NCBI RefSeq assembly: GCF_003575965.1 | Contig: NZ_QWJJ01000014.1 | Coordinates: 1 to 64,000 of the forward strand | Reading direction: 5' to 3' | Origin: Pseudooceanicola sediminis | GTDB lineage: Bacteria; Pseudomonadota; Alphaproteobacteria; Rhodobacterales; Rhodobacteraceae | Length of the DNA stretch: 64,000 nucleotides | Shown here: in pieces, positions 1 through 8,459 of the stretch | Layout: every line of letters begins with the position of its first letter | How positions within the stretch are numbered: position 1 is the first letter of the stretch | Notes under the pieces: generated by a model | The model's input: the letters and a program-made list of their open reading frames with translations, nothing else | Database searches by the model: none | What the model was told of the DNA's origin: nothing | Position numbers and translations under genes: made by a program

Positions 1-18
1 CGCCGCGCGCGGCCGTCG

Positions 19-741
19 GTGCGCCCGTGGCTGGCGGCGCTGGCTGTGGGCGTGTGGCCCATGGCCCTGCCGGCGCAAGACGCCCCGGCGCGAACCGCGG
101 TCATCGTCGCCGCGGATTTTGACGCGCCGACCGCGCGGTATCCGCATGGCGTGCTGGGCGACAAGATCGAACATGGCGCGCTGATGCTACGTTTGTCCGA
201 TGGGCGCAGCCTTCGCTATACCCTGCCGCAATCGCTGGTGTTCGAGGATACCGAGCCGCGCCTGGTGGATCTGGACGCCGACGGCGCGCCAGAGGTCATC
301 GTCGTCGAAAGCAGCCTGACCCGAGGCGCCCGCCTTGCGGTCTGGGGGGCCGCCGGGCGCATCACCGCGACGCCCCATATCGGGCAGGCGTTCCGCTGGT
401 TGGCGCCCGTTGGCGCGGCGGACCTCGATGGTGACGGTGCCGTCGAGATCGCCTATGTCGATCGTCCGCACCTGGCCCGCATATTGCGCATCTGGCGGTA
501 TCGGGATGCCACCTTGCAGGAGGTGGCGCAGGCGCCGGACGTCAGCAATCACCAGATCGGCTGGCGGACCATTGCGGGGGGCATTGCGCTGTGTCCCGGT
601 GTTGCGCCGCGCATGATCCTGGCTGATGGGGGCTGGAGCGATGTACTGGCACTGACGCTGCTTGGCACAGGCGCGATCACGCGCGAGCGTCTTGGACCCT
701 ATCGCGGACCGGACAGCCTGGAGGCCGCCCGGCACTGTTGA
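19..741 (+). CDS. Secreted VCBS/FG-GAP repeat protein (possibly 5' truncated)
   Basis: The 240-residue protein begins with a GTG codon and a signal-peptide-like stretch (RPWLAALAVGVWPMALPAQD), so it is probably exported to the periplasm. Two calcium-binding-type FG-GAP/VCBS motifs are visible, VDLDADGAPEVIVVE near residue 82 and ADLDGDGAVEIAYVD near residue 135. Such repeats usually build a beta-propeller blade; the enzymatic or binding role is not known. The reading frame stays open to the first base of the window, so the true start may lie upstream. Nothing in the neighbourhood indicates its partner. Confidence 0.7.
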   Translation: MRPWLAALAVGVWPMALPAQDAPARTAVIVAADFDAPTARYPHGVLGDKIEHGALMLRLSDGRSLRYTLPQSLVFEDTEPRLVDLDADGAPEVIVVESSLTRGARLAVWGAAGRITATPHIGQAFRWLAPVGAADLDGDGAVEIAYVDRPHLARILRIWRYRDATLQEVAQAPDVSNHQIGWRTIAGGIALCPGVAPRMILADGGWSDVLALTLLGTGAITRERLGPYRGPDSLEAARHC

Positions 742-834
742 TGACACGGCTGGTGACAAGGCGCGCCCGCTGCATGCGATCCGCCTGCGATCCGCCCGCG
801 CGGCGAAGCGACGGCCCTTTGCCCTGGATGTATG

Positions 835-1488
835 TCAGGGGGATTCCGTCGGGGTAGAGGGCGCGTGCGGGATTCCGTCGGGGCGCGGCCCGCCCATGGT
901 CCACAGGATGTAGGGCAGGGTCGCGATGGCAAATGCTTCGACACGGCGGGTCGGCCAGTAGCGATACATCAGCACCCCGCCGAGCAGCTTGACCCCGACA
1001 AGAAACGGCAGCGATGCCAGCAGACTGCCCCAGTGGTCGACGTAGGCCAGGAACGCGACACCTGTCAGGCAGATGCCAACCAACAGGACCACCAGACCCA
1101 GCAGAAAGCGCAGCCAGCGTGCACGACGCCCAATGTCCATCCGGTAGGTCAGGTCGGGCTGGGCGATGGACAGGCGCGTGCCGATCTCTGAAATCAGCGC
1201 GAGGTAGGCCTGCTGTTCGCTATCGCCCGTGCTGCCTGCGACGGAGGGGGCACGCGAGGTGGTGAAGCGGATGTGCGCGGTGGCCTGACCGTCCGAGAGC
1301 ATGAGGCAGATCGACCTGATCCCGCCAAAGTGCATCTGGATCAGCGCGACATCGCACACCGACGCGAGGTCGAACACCACCTGATCACCCGTCAGCCGGG
1401 ACCCGCGCAGGCACCAGTGCTGCCCGCGACGCCAGAGCGCCGGGCGGACGGAATAGGTCATTTCTTCGGGTGGCAGGGCATAAGTCAT
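835..1488 (-). CDS. Unknown membrane protein with two C-terminal hydrophobic segments
   Basis: A 217-residue protein that I do not recognise. The N-terminal 110 residues look soluble and beta-rich (GDQVVFDLASVCDVALIQMH, then LSDGQATAHIRF). Residues about 125-180 hold two long hydrophobic segments (RFLLGLVVLLVGICLTGVAF; LLASLPFLVGVKLLGGVLMY), and the tail is short and proline-rich. The open frame continues far upstream but loses protein-like character there, so ATG at 1488 (MTYALPPEE) or 1461 (MTYSVRPAL) is preferred. It lies downstream of purD on the same strand, separated by a 23-bp tandem repeat array that sits where its promoter should be. Confidence 0.65.
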   Translation of the reverse strand: MTYALPPEEMTYSVRPALWRRGQHWCLRGSRLTGDQVVFDLASVCDVALIQMHFGGIRSICLMLSDGQATAHIRFTTSRAPSVAGSTGDSEQQAYLALISEIGTRLSIAQPDLTYRMDIGRRARWLRFLLGLVVLLVGICLTGVAFLAYVDHWGSLLASLPFLVGVKLLGGVLMYRYWPTRRVEAFAIATLPYILWTMGGPRPDGIPHAPSTPTESP

Positions 1489-1862
1489 ACCGCAGAGCGT
1501 TACGCGAAAGCCATTTCCGTGCAAGGAATCTTGTATTACGCGACTTCCCGGAGGGGATTTCCCGCAAAGAGTGTGTCGTGGGGTCCTGCTTGTGCAGAGA
1601 TTCTTCCCTCCCCCTGGGTGCGCCGCACCATATTGACCGCGTGCGCCGCAGGATATTGACCGCGTGCGCCGCAGGATACTGACCGCGTGCGCCGCACGAT
1701 ATTGACGGCGTGCGCCGCACCAGGTTGCCGGGGGTGGGTCGCCGCACAGGCGCGCAAATGCCAGCGATGCCATGGGGAACCGGCCGGGAACGGGCGCAAC
1801 CGTTCCAGGGGGCCATTTCCGCAAGGCTGCGACGTGCTCCGGGCGTCGGGGCGTGCGGTGTG
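1489..1862. other. Intergenic region carrying a tandem repeat array
   Basis: There is no convincing gene between purD and the membrane-protein gene. The main feature is the 23-bp array described separately. The remaining sequence is GC-rich; no intrinsic terminator with a clear U-tract was found after purD. Confidence 0.6.
1618..1732. repeat. Five tandem 23-bp repeats with a palindromic core
   Basis: Five head-to-tail units begin at 1618, 1641, 1664, 1687 and 1710. The consensus is GTGCGCCGCA followed by (C/G)(C/G)ATATTGACCGC. The first four units differ at one to three positions and the fifth is degenerate in its second half. Units 1, 4 and 5 contain the perfect 11-bp palindrome GTGCGCCGCAC. 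The 23-bp period is about two helical turns, which fits an array of protein-binding sites in front of the membrane-protein gene that starts at 1488. There are no spacers of CRISPR type. Confidence 0.9.
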
Positions 1863-3128
1863 TCAGGGCAGGATGCGCCAGCCGATATCGTTGCGCAGGA
1901 ATCCTTCGGGCCAGTCGATGTCGGTGGCCATGGCATAGGCGCGGTCGCGCGCCTCCTGCAGGTTGGCACCGCGTGCCGTCAGGTTCAGCACCCGCCCGCC
2001 ATTGGCCAGGATACGGCCCTGATCGGCGATTGTTCCGGCATGAAAGCACATCTGGCTGCTGGTTTCGGGCAGGGCCGACAGGCCGCGGATCTCCGTGCCC
2101 TTGTCATAGCTGCCGGGATAGCCCCGCGCGGCCATGACCACGGTCATCGCGTGATCGTCGGCCCAGTTGACGCGGGCCCCGGCCAGCCGTCCCTCGGCCG
2201 CAGCGTGCAGCAGGTCGAGGGCCTGGCCGCCCAGGCGCATCATCAGCACCTGGGTTTCGGGATCACCGAAGCGGCAGTTGTATTCGACGAGGCGGGCCTG
2301 ACCATCCTTGATCATGAAGCCCGCGTAGAGCACGCCCTGATACGGCGTGCCGCGCCGGACCATTTCGGCCAGCGTCGGGTGGATGATCTCGCGCATGGCG
2401 CGCTCGGCGATGGCATCGGTCAGCACTGGCGCGGGGGAATAGGCGCCCATGCCGCCGGTATTGGGGCCTTGGTCGCCATCGAAGGCGCGCTTGTGATCCT
2501 GTGCGGTTCCGATGGGAAGGGCATCGAGACCATCACAGAGAATGAAATAGGACGCTTCCTCGCCCTCCATGAATTCCTCGATCACCACCTCGGCGCCGGC
2601 CGCGCCGAATTCGCCGCCGAACATGTCGTCGATCGCGGCGAGGGCGGTGTCGATGTCCATCGCCACGATGACGCCCTTGCCCGCCGCAAGGCCATCGGCC
2701 TTGATGACGATGGGGGCGCCCTGTTCGCGGATGTAGGCGCGGGCCGGTTCGGCGGCGTCGAAGCGGGCGTAGGCGGCGGTAGGCGCGCCGGCGGCATCGC
2801 AGATCGCCTTGGTAAAGCCCTTTGATGCCTCGAGCTGAGCGGCGGCCAGGCTGGGACCGAACGTCAGGATGCCCGCGCCGCGCAGCGCGTCCGCGACGCC
2901 TGCCGCCAGCGGTGCCTCGGGGCCGATGATGACGAAGTCGATGGTCTGAGCCTCGGCAAAGGCGACGACGGCGGCCCCGTCGAGCACGTCGAGATCGGCG
3001 CATTCCGCGATGGCGGCAATGCCTGCGTTGCCCGGCGCCACGATCAGGCGATCGCATTTGGGGTTCTGCATGACCGCCCAGGCCAGGGCATGTTCGCGGC
3101 CACCGCCGCCCAGAATGAGGATGTTCAT
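1863..3128 (-). CDS. purD: Phosphoribosylamine-glycine ligase
   Basis: PurD performs the second step of de novo purine synthesis, joining glycine to 5-phosphoribosylamine with ATP in the cytoplasm. The 421-residue protein has the family N-terminus (MNILILGGGGREHALAW), an ATP-grasp core with PIVIKADGLAAGKGV and EEFMEGEEAS, and the metal and product-site segment NCRFGDPETQ near residue 290. Length matches the family. The ATG at 3128 is chosen because the conserved protein starts there; an earlier in-frame ATG adds 18 unrelated residues. It is divergent from xseA, as is common in Rhodobacterales. Confidence 0.97.
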   Translation of the reverse strand: MNILILGGGGREHALAWAVMQNPKCDRLIVAPGNAGIAAIAECADLDVLDGAAVVAFAEAQTIDFVIIGPEAPLAAGVADALRGAGILTFGPSLAAAQLEASKGFTKAICDAAGAPTAAYARFDAAEPARAYIREQGAPIVIKADGLAAGKGVIVAMDIDTALAAIDDMFGGEFGAAGAEVVIEEFMEGEEASYFILCDGLDALPIGTAQDHKRAFDGDQGPNTGGMGAYSPAPVLTDAIAERAMREIIHPTLAEMVRRGTPYQGVLYAGFMIKDGQARLVEYNCRFGDPETQVLMMRLGGQALDLLHAAAEGRLAGARVNWADDHAMTVVMAARGYPGSYDKGTEIRGLSALPETSSQMCFHAGTIADQGRILANGGRVLNLTARGANLQEARDRAYAMATDIDWPEGFLRNDIGWRILP

Positions 3129-3319
3129 CGCTACTCCGTGACGCTTTTGCGCGGGTTTAGCGGGGTGGCGGGGTGTGGGCAAGCGGGGAGACCGGGAAAG
3201 GGGGGCGCTGCCCCCGACGCCTCTGGCGTTCCCCCGGGGTATTTTTGGCCAGATGAGCGAGCCGGGGGTGCAGGCCGGGGACGGAATGGGTATGCTGGGG
3301 AAAACGGATGAGGTGGGCC

Positions 3320-4951
3320 ATGGATCTGTTCGAGGATGAGGGACCGGGAGATGCGCCGGGCAATGCGCCGGAATTTTCGGTGTCCGAACTGTCCGGTGCT
3401 ATCAAGCGGGTGATCGAGGGCGAGTTCGGCCACGTGCGGATCCGCGGCGAGATCGGGCGCGTGAGCTTTCCACGGTCGGGGCACGTGTACATGGATCTGA
3501 AGGATGACCGTTCGGTGATATCCGGGGTGATCTGGAAAGGCGTCGCCAGTCGGCTGGAAACCCGGCCCGAAGAGGGGCTGGAGGTGATCGCGACGGGACG
3601 GGTGACGACGTTTCCTGGGCAGTCGAAATACCAGCTGGTGATCGAGGATCTGAAGCCGGCGGGCATGGGCGCGCTGATGGCGATGCTGGAAAAGCGCAAG
3701 GCGATGCTGGCCGCCGAGGGTCTGTTCGCCTCCGAACGCAAGCGGGCCCTGCCGTTTCTGCCCGAGGTAATCGGCGTCGTCACGTCGCCCTCCGGGGCGG
3801 TGATCCGGGATATTCTGCATCGCTTGCGGGACAGGTTTCCGCGCAAGGTGCTGATCTGGCCCGTCGCGGTGCAGGGCAAGGCCTGCGCGCCCGAGGTGAC
3901 GCGAGCCATCGAGGGGTTCAACCGCCTGCAACCTGGTGGTACGCTGCCGCGGCCCGATCTGCTGATCGTGGCGCGGGGGGGCGGGTCGATCGAGGATCTC
4001 TGGGGGTTCAACGAGGAGAGCGTGGCGCGGGCGGCGGCGGCGAGTGCCATTCCCCTTATCTCGGCCGTGGGGCACGAGACGGATACCACGCTGATCGATT
4101 TCGTCAGCGACAGGCGGGCGCCGACGCCGAGCGCAGCGGCAGAGCTGGCAGTGCCGGTGCGGGCGGAGTTGCTGGTCTGGACCAGCGAGCAGGGCGGGCG
4201 CCTCTTGCGCGCCGAGACGCAGGCGGTGCAATTGCGCGGCCAGCGTCTGCGCGACCTCGGGCGGGCCCTGCCACGCCCGCAGACCCTGACCGAACGCGCC
4301 CGTCAGAGCATGGACCTGTGGGGCGAACGTCTGCCGCGCGCCCTGACCGGCCTGGCGCAGCGCAGCCGGGTCAGGCTGAGTGAGCAGGTAGGATCGCTGA
4401 GGCCCGGTGTCCTGACGCGGCGTGTGCAGGAGGATCGGCGGCGGTTCGAGGCGCTGTCGGGGCGGTTGGCCCCGGCATTGCAGCGTGTGGTCGCCAGCAA
4501 GGGCGAAGCCCTGGGCCGGCGCACCGACCGGTTGAGCGCGGGGCCGATTGCCCGCGAACTGGCGCGCCAGCGCGGCGATTTTCGGCGGGAACTGCGCAAG
4601 TTCGGTCAAGTGGCCGAAAGCGGGCTGCGCCAGCGTCGCGACAGACTGGGGGCACTGGACCGTCTGCGCCTGTCCGTCGGATACGAGGCGACGCTGGAGC
4701 GCGGCTATGCCGTGGTGCGCGATGCCGCGGGCCATGTCGTGCCGCGGGTCTCGGCAGCAGCTGAGGCCGCCCGGTTGGAGATCCAGTTTGCCGATGGCCG
4801 GCTGGAGGTCATGACCGATGGCGCAGGGCATCCGGACGTGGGGCCGGAACCAGGGCCCACCGAGCAAAAAGCTGGTACACAAAAAACTGCCGCACAAACG
4901 ACCCAGTCGCGGAAAAAGACACCTCCGCCTGAGCAGGGGTCCCTGTTCTGA
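3320..4951 (+). CDS. xseA: Exodeoxyribonuclease VII large subunit
   Basis: XseA is the catalytic large subunit of exonuclease VII, which with XseB trims single-stranded DNA. The 543-residue protein has the N-terminal OB-fold (FSVSELSGAIKRVIEGEF, then IRGEIGRVSF) and the conserved ARGGGSIEDLWGFNEE segment near residue 217, followed by SAVGHETDTTLIDFVSD. The C-terminal half is arginine-rich and helical, consistent with the coiled-coil arm, and the last 45 residues are low complexity with a KKTPPPEQGSLF tail. An alternative ATG lies four codons upstream at 3308. No xseB is present in the window. Confidence 0.96.
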   Translation: MDLFEDEGPGDAPGNAPEFSVSELSGAIKRVIEGEFGHVRIRGEIGRVSFPRSGHVYMDLKDDRSVISGVIWKGVASRLETRPEEGLEVIATGRVTTFPGQSKYQLVIEDLKPAGMGALMAMLEKRKAMLAAEGLFASERKRALPFLPEVIGVVTSPSGAVIRDILHRLRDRFPRKVLIWPVAVQGKACAPEVTRAIEGFNRLQPGGTLPRPDLLIVARGGGSIEDLWGFNEESVARAAAASAIPLISAVGHETDTTLIDFVSDRRAPTPSAAAELAVPVRAELLVWTSEQGGRLLRAETQAVQLRGQRLRDLGRALPRPQTLTERARQSMDLWGERLPRALTGLAQRSRVRLSEQVGSLRPGVLTRRVQEDRRRFEALSGRLAPALQRVVASKGEALGRRTDRLSAGPIARELARQRGDFRRELRKFGQVAESGLRQRRDRLGALDRLRLSVGYEATLERGYAVVRDAAGHVVPRVSAAAEAARLEIQFADGRLEVMTDGAGHPDVGPEPGPTEQKAGTQKTAAQTTQSRKKTPPPEQGSLF

Positions 4952-4987
4952 TCCGGCAATGAGACGGAAGATGCAGCCGCGGCGGTG

Positions 4988-5398
4988 TCAGACGCCGACT
5001 TCGGGGCCGGGGCACTGCATGGCCTCGGGCGCGTCCTTCATCTGGTAAAGCTCTGTCGTTGTTCCGTTTTCACCCTTGAACTGGGCTGTCATGCCGTCAG
5101 GGCTGCGGAAAAAGCGCCAGCATTGCGGATCAGGCGAGTTTTCGTAGACGAAACAGATATTTCCCTGGTCTTCGTACCAATGGCCATCCTGGCACTGACC
5201 GTCCAGGAAGGACCAGCGCACACGGCGGTTGCCAAAGTATTCCTCGACCCCGTAGGGCTGGCCGCTTGACCCGTAATAGAAGGTCTTGCCCTTCGAATAG
5301 GTGTCGAAATCCTGCGCGCTCATCAATTGCTGCGCCAGTGCGGGCGCGGCGATCAGGGCGGACAGGGCAAGCGGGACAAGCGATGTGAGGATGCGCAT
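4988..5398 (-). CDS. Small secreted protein of unknown function
   Basis: A 136-residue protein with a clear signal peptide (MRILTSLVPLALSALIAAPALAQ, cleavage expected after ALA). The mature part is rich in aromatic residues and has four cysteines in CQDGHWYEDQGNICF, DPQCWRFF and AMQCPGP, suggesting two disulfides in the periplasm. The repeated Trp/Tyr/Gly pattern (TFYYGSSGQPYGVEEYF) resembles small alphaproteobacterial proteins of no known function. It lies between xseA and alkB with no evident operon partner. Confidence 0.75.
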   Translation of the reverse strand: MRILTSLVPLALSALIAAPALAQQLMSAQDFDTYSKGKTFYYGSSGQPYGVEEYFGNRRVRWSFLDGQCQDGHWYEDQGNICFVYENSPDPQCWRFFRSPDGMTAQFKGENGTTTELYQMKDAPEAMQCPGPEVGV

Positions 5399-5485
5399 GG
5401 CTGCATCCTGTCAGAAGCCGTGTCGCCATGGAATATGAAAAGCGGGCAGACCTACCCGACTGGCGGGGCCTTGCCTGAAATACGC

Positions 5486-6505
5486 TCAGTCGCGCCACCG
5501 GGTTGCGCGGTGGTCCATCATCCGGCGCCAGCGGCGCGGAAACAGCGCGAGCGTCGCCATCACGGGAAGGCCATGGGGCAGGATCGGCATCTGGCGTGGG
5601 GTGATCCGCAGGGCGGGATAGTTGCGACCGGGGTGCATGTGATGATCTGAATGGCGCGGTGCGTTCAGCATCATGGCCGAACTGGCGGCATGGGGGGTGT
5701 TCCAGGCGTGGTGCGGGCCGACCGGTTCGCATTTGCCGTTGCCGCGGGGTTCGCGCAACAGGCCATAGTGCTGAACGTAATCGGCCTGCAGGATCTGCAC
5801 CTGCACGAGGGCACAAATGCCGAGGTAGACCAACAGGCCTTGCAACCCGCCCGATCCCCAGGCCAGCGCGCACAGGGCAATCGCGACGACCAGGTCGCCC
5901 ACATAGGGGTGCCGCCACGGGGATCGGGGCGGCTGGGCGCGCCGCAGATCGCGGGTTTCGGCGCGCGCCCCCGCACGCCACGACCCGGCCCAGGCGCGCG
6001 GCAGGAAATGCCACAGGCTTTCCCCCAGTCTGGCTGTGTTCGGATCGTTTGGCGACGCGACCCAGCGGTGATGCACCTTTGGATGGGCGCTGGCGTGATG
6101 GCCGAACAACAGCGTCGCATAGATCAGACGGCCAAGGCGGCGCGACCGTCGCCCGGGGCGGTGGATCAGCTCATGTGCATCGGGGTGGGCGACCTGGCCA
6201 AACCACAATGCCAGCGCGACGGCGGCCGGGACCACGGCCCAGCCCTGTGTACCACCGGGGCCGCACAGCCAAAGCAGCGCCAGCGCCATCAACCCCAGGT
6301 GAACCGCGCCCAGGCACAGGCTCAGCCCGGTACCCAATCCGTCTTTCGCGGCCGTGTCGCCCTCGGCTTCGGGCAGCAGACGGTCCAGCACTGGCACCAG
6401 CACCGCCATTGCGGTCAGCGCCAGCCAGCCCCAGGGCGCACCAAATCCCATGCCCAGCAGCAGCAGGGGCACTGGGCCGAGCGTGGCAATTGCGAAACCA
6501 GTCAT
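5486..6505 (-). CDS. alkB: Alkane 1-monooxygenase (AlkB type)
   Basis: This membrane di-iron hydroxylase oxidises medium-chain n-alkanes to 1-alkanols, using electrons from rubredoxin. The 339-residue protein has several hydrophobic segments and all the histidine boxes: HELIH at 111-115, GHHASAHPKVHH at 135-146, NAPRHSDHH at 281-289, and the AlkB signature QADYVQHYGL at 240-249. These separate it from the related xylene monooxygenases and desaturases. No rubredoxin, rubredoxin reductase or AlkS-type regulator is adjacent, so electron partners must be encoded elsewhere. Confidence 0.93.
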   Translation of the reverse strand: MTGFAIATLGPVPLLLLGMGFGAPWGWLALTAMAVLVPVLDRLLPEAEGDTAAKDGLGTGLSLCLGAVHLGLMALALLWLCGPGGTQGWAVVPAAVALALWFGQVAHPDAHELIHRPGRRSRRLGRLIYATLLFGHHASAHPKVHHRWVASPNDPNTARLGESLWHFLPRAWAGSWRAGARAETRDLRRAQPPRSPWRHPYVGDLVVAIALCALAWGSGGLQGLLVYLGICALVQVQILQADYVQHYGLLREPRGNGKCEPVGPHHAWNTPHAASSAMMLNAPRHSDHHMHPGRNYPALRITPRQMPILPHGLPVMATLALFPRRWRRMMDHRATRWRD

Positions 6506-6813
6506 ATCGCGGTGTCCCGGTCAGCGCCGGGGCGTTTGACCCGGCTGGGCGCAGGCTAGCACGGCAGGGTTTTACAGGCTATTACGGCTTGGCAGGGGGG
6601 CTCTTGCCTTTGTGCGCTGGTCCCGGGGCATTCGCCGCGCTTTTCCGCCCTTTGAGAGGGGTCTCACGGCAATAGGCCGCGCAGAACCTCCGGCGCATCG
6701 CGTTCATTGTCCGCGCGGACACTGCTTATCGCGTGTCCGGCTCTTCCATCGCCGGGGCTTTGGCACTACCTCTGCCACAGGCATTGAAATGGGCATGAAC
6801 GGGGCAAAGAAAG
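6506..6813. other. Divergent intergenic region between alkB and ftsY
   Basis: The stretch holds no supported gene. It must contain the promoters of alkB and ftsY. A perfect 12-bp palindrome GTCCGCGCGGAC lies at 6709-6720, about 95 bp before the ftsY start, and could be an operator. No clear promoter hexamers were found. Confidence 0.5.
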
Positions 6814-8265
6814 ATGGCGCTTTTCTCGAAACTCAAGGACAGGCTGTTCAAATCCTCCTCCAGACTGGAGGAAGGGCTGGATGCCATCGTGGAAGAAGGC
6901 GGCACCGCAGACAGCGACGCGCCTGACGCCCCTCACCGCGAAACGCCGCAGCCCGAAACGCCACAGCCCGAAACCCCGCGGCCTGAAACTCCGCGACCTG
7001 AGCGCCCCGCGCCCGACGTTCCGCAGGAAACGCCGCCAACGCCCGCGCCGGATCTGCCGGGGCCGGCACCCGACGAAACCCCCGAACCGGAGCCGGAGCC
7101 GATCCCGACGCCGACACCCGAACCTGAACCCGACCTGCCCAGGCCCGAGGTTCCGCCCGGGCGTCCCGCGCCCGATCTGCCTGGTCCGACCCTGCCCACG
7201 CCTGGCCCTGACGAAATTCCCGCGCCGGCGCCGGACATGATCCCGACCCCTGCGCCCGAGGTGCCACAGCCTGCGCCGACCGAAATGCCCACCGGCACGC
7301 CGCCCGAATTGCCCCCGAACACCGTGTCGCAGGCAGCAGGCACCGCAGCGGCTGCCACGACCGCGCCGCGCAGCGGGGGCCTGATGTCGCGCTTTTTCGG
7401 CGGGCGCGGGCAGGCGGCCAAACCCGTGGTGCGTCGGGCGCTGGACGATGACATGCTCGAACAGCTCGAAGAGCTGCTGATCGCATCCGACATGGGCGTC
7501 GACACGGCGCTGCGCGTCACGGCGAACATGGCCGAAGGCCGCCTTGGTCAACGTCTCTCGACCCATGAAATAAAGTCGCTGCTGGCGACCGAGGTAACCC
7601 GCATCATGGAGCCGGTGGCCCGCCCGATGCCGATCTACCCCAGGAAACCGCAGGTGGTCCTGGTCGTCGGCGTCAACGGATCGGGCAAGACCACGACCAT
7701 TGGCAAGCTCGCCTCGCAGTTCCGCGCAGCGGGCAAATCGGTGATCATTGCGGCCGGCGATACCTTTCGCGCCGCCGCCGTCGAACAGCTCGAGGTCTGG
7801 GGCCAGCGCGCCGGTGTGCCCGTGCTCAAGGCCGGGGCGGGCACCGATCCTGCCAGCCTTGTCTTCGACGCCATGACCCGCGCCGAGGCCGAAGGCGCCG
7901 ATCTGCTGATGATCGACACGGCGGGGCGTCTGCAAAATCGCGCCGACCTGATGGAGGAGCTGGCCAAGATCGTGCGCGTGATCCGCAAGAAGGATCCCTC
8001 GGCGCCGCACAATACCCTGCTGGTGCTGGATGCGACCACGGGCCAGAACGCGCTCAGCCAGGTCGAAACCTTTCGCAAGCTGGCCGATGTGTCGGGCCTT
8101 GTGATGACCAAGCTCGACGGCACCGCCAAGGGCGGCGTCCTCGTCGCGCTGGCCGACAAGTTCGGCTTGCCGATCCATGCCATCGGCGTGGGCGAACAGA
8201 TCGACGACCTGTCGCCCTTCGATCCGTCGGATTTCGCGCGCGCCCTGACCGGTGCCGACGCCTGA
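6814..8265 (+). CDS. ftsY: Signal recognition particle receptor FtsY, long proline-rich N-terminus
   Basis: FtsY is the SRP receptor GTPase that docks ribosome-nascent chain complexes at the inner membrane. The NG domain occupies roughly residues 190-483, with G1 GVNGSGKTTTIGKLA near 286, the DTFRAAA segment, G3 DTAGR and G4 TKLDGTAKGG. The first 30 residues (MALFSKLKDRLFKSSSRLEE) look amphipathic and could bind the membrane. Residues about 41-165 are a long acidic, proline-rich tract built from PETP/PEPE repeats, which serves as the variable A domain. The GTPase assignment is secure; the tract's role is not known. Confidence 0.96.
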   Translation: MALFSKLKDRLFKSSSRLEEGLDAIVEEGGTADSDAPDAPHRETPQPETPQPETPRPETPRPERPAPDVPQETPPTPAPDLPGPAPDETPEPEPEPIPTPTPEPEPDLPRPEVPPGRPAPDLPGPTLPTPGPDEIPAPAPDMIPTPAPEVPQPAPTEMPTGTPPELPPNTVSQAAGTAAAATTAPRSGGLMSRFFGGRGQAAKPVVRRALDDDMLEQLEELLIASDMGVDTALRVTANMAEGRLGQRLSTHEIKSLLATEVTRIMEPVARPMPIYPRKPQVVLVVGVNGSGKTTTIGKLASQFRAAGKSVIIAAGDTFRAAAVEQLEVWGQRAGVPVLKAGAGTDPASLVFDAMTRAEAEGADLLMIDTAGRLQNRADLMEELAKIVRVIRKKDPSAPHNTLLVLDATTGQNALSQVETFRKLADVSGLVMTKLDGTAKGGVLVALADKFGLPIHAIGVGEQIDDLSPFDPSDFARALTGADA

Positions 8266-8399
8266 AACGGCAAGTTTGCCCCCCTTTCCCCCCAAGTCTG
8301 CCCCGCGCCGCGCCGGAATGCCGACGCGAGGATGGCAATTCGGCCCATGCCCCGGCTGACCTCGCCTGCCGGGCCGCACCGCCCCGACCCACTGGATAA

Positions 8400-8459
8400 A
8401 TGACCATGACCCCTGCTTCGGACATCGCGACGTTTCCCCCGGCCCGGCGCACCGCATGA
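8400..8459 (+). CDS. Possible 19-residue upstream ORF coupled to the EamA transporter
   Basis: ATG at 8400 opens a 19-codon frame (MTMTPASDIATFPPARRTA) whose TGA overlaps the ATG of the following transporter in an ATGA arrangement. That layout is typical of translational coupling. No good Shine-Dalgarno sequence precedes it and no homology is known to me, so it may be chance. Confidence 0.25.
   Translation: MTMTPASDIATFPPARRTA

Noticed and set aside
1618-1732. CRISPR array
   Set aside because: The 23-bp units are directly adjacent with no unique spacers and no cas genes are present.
835-2049. A 404-residue form of the membrane protein starting within purD
   Set aside because: The extra N-terminus is antisense-like in composition, crosses the 23-bp repeats and overlaps the 3' end of purD.
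3131-4897. A 588-residue open frame antisense to xseA
   Set aside because: GC-rich codon bias keeps the opposite frame open; the plus strand encodes full-length XseA.
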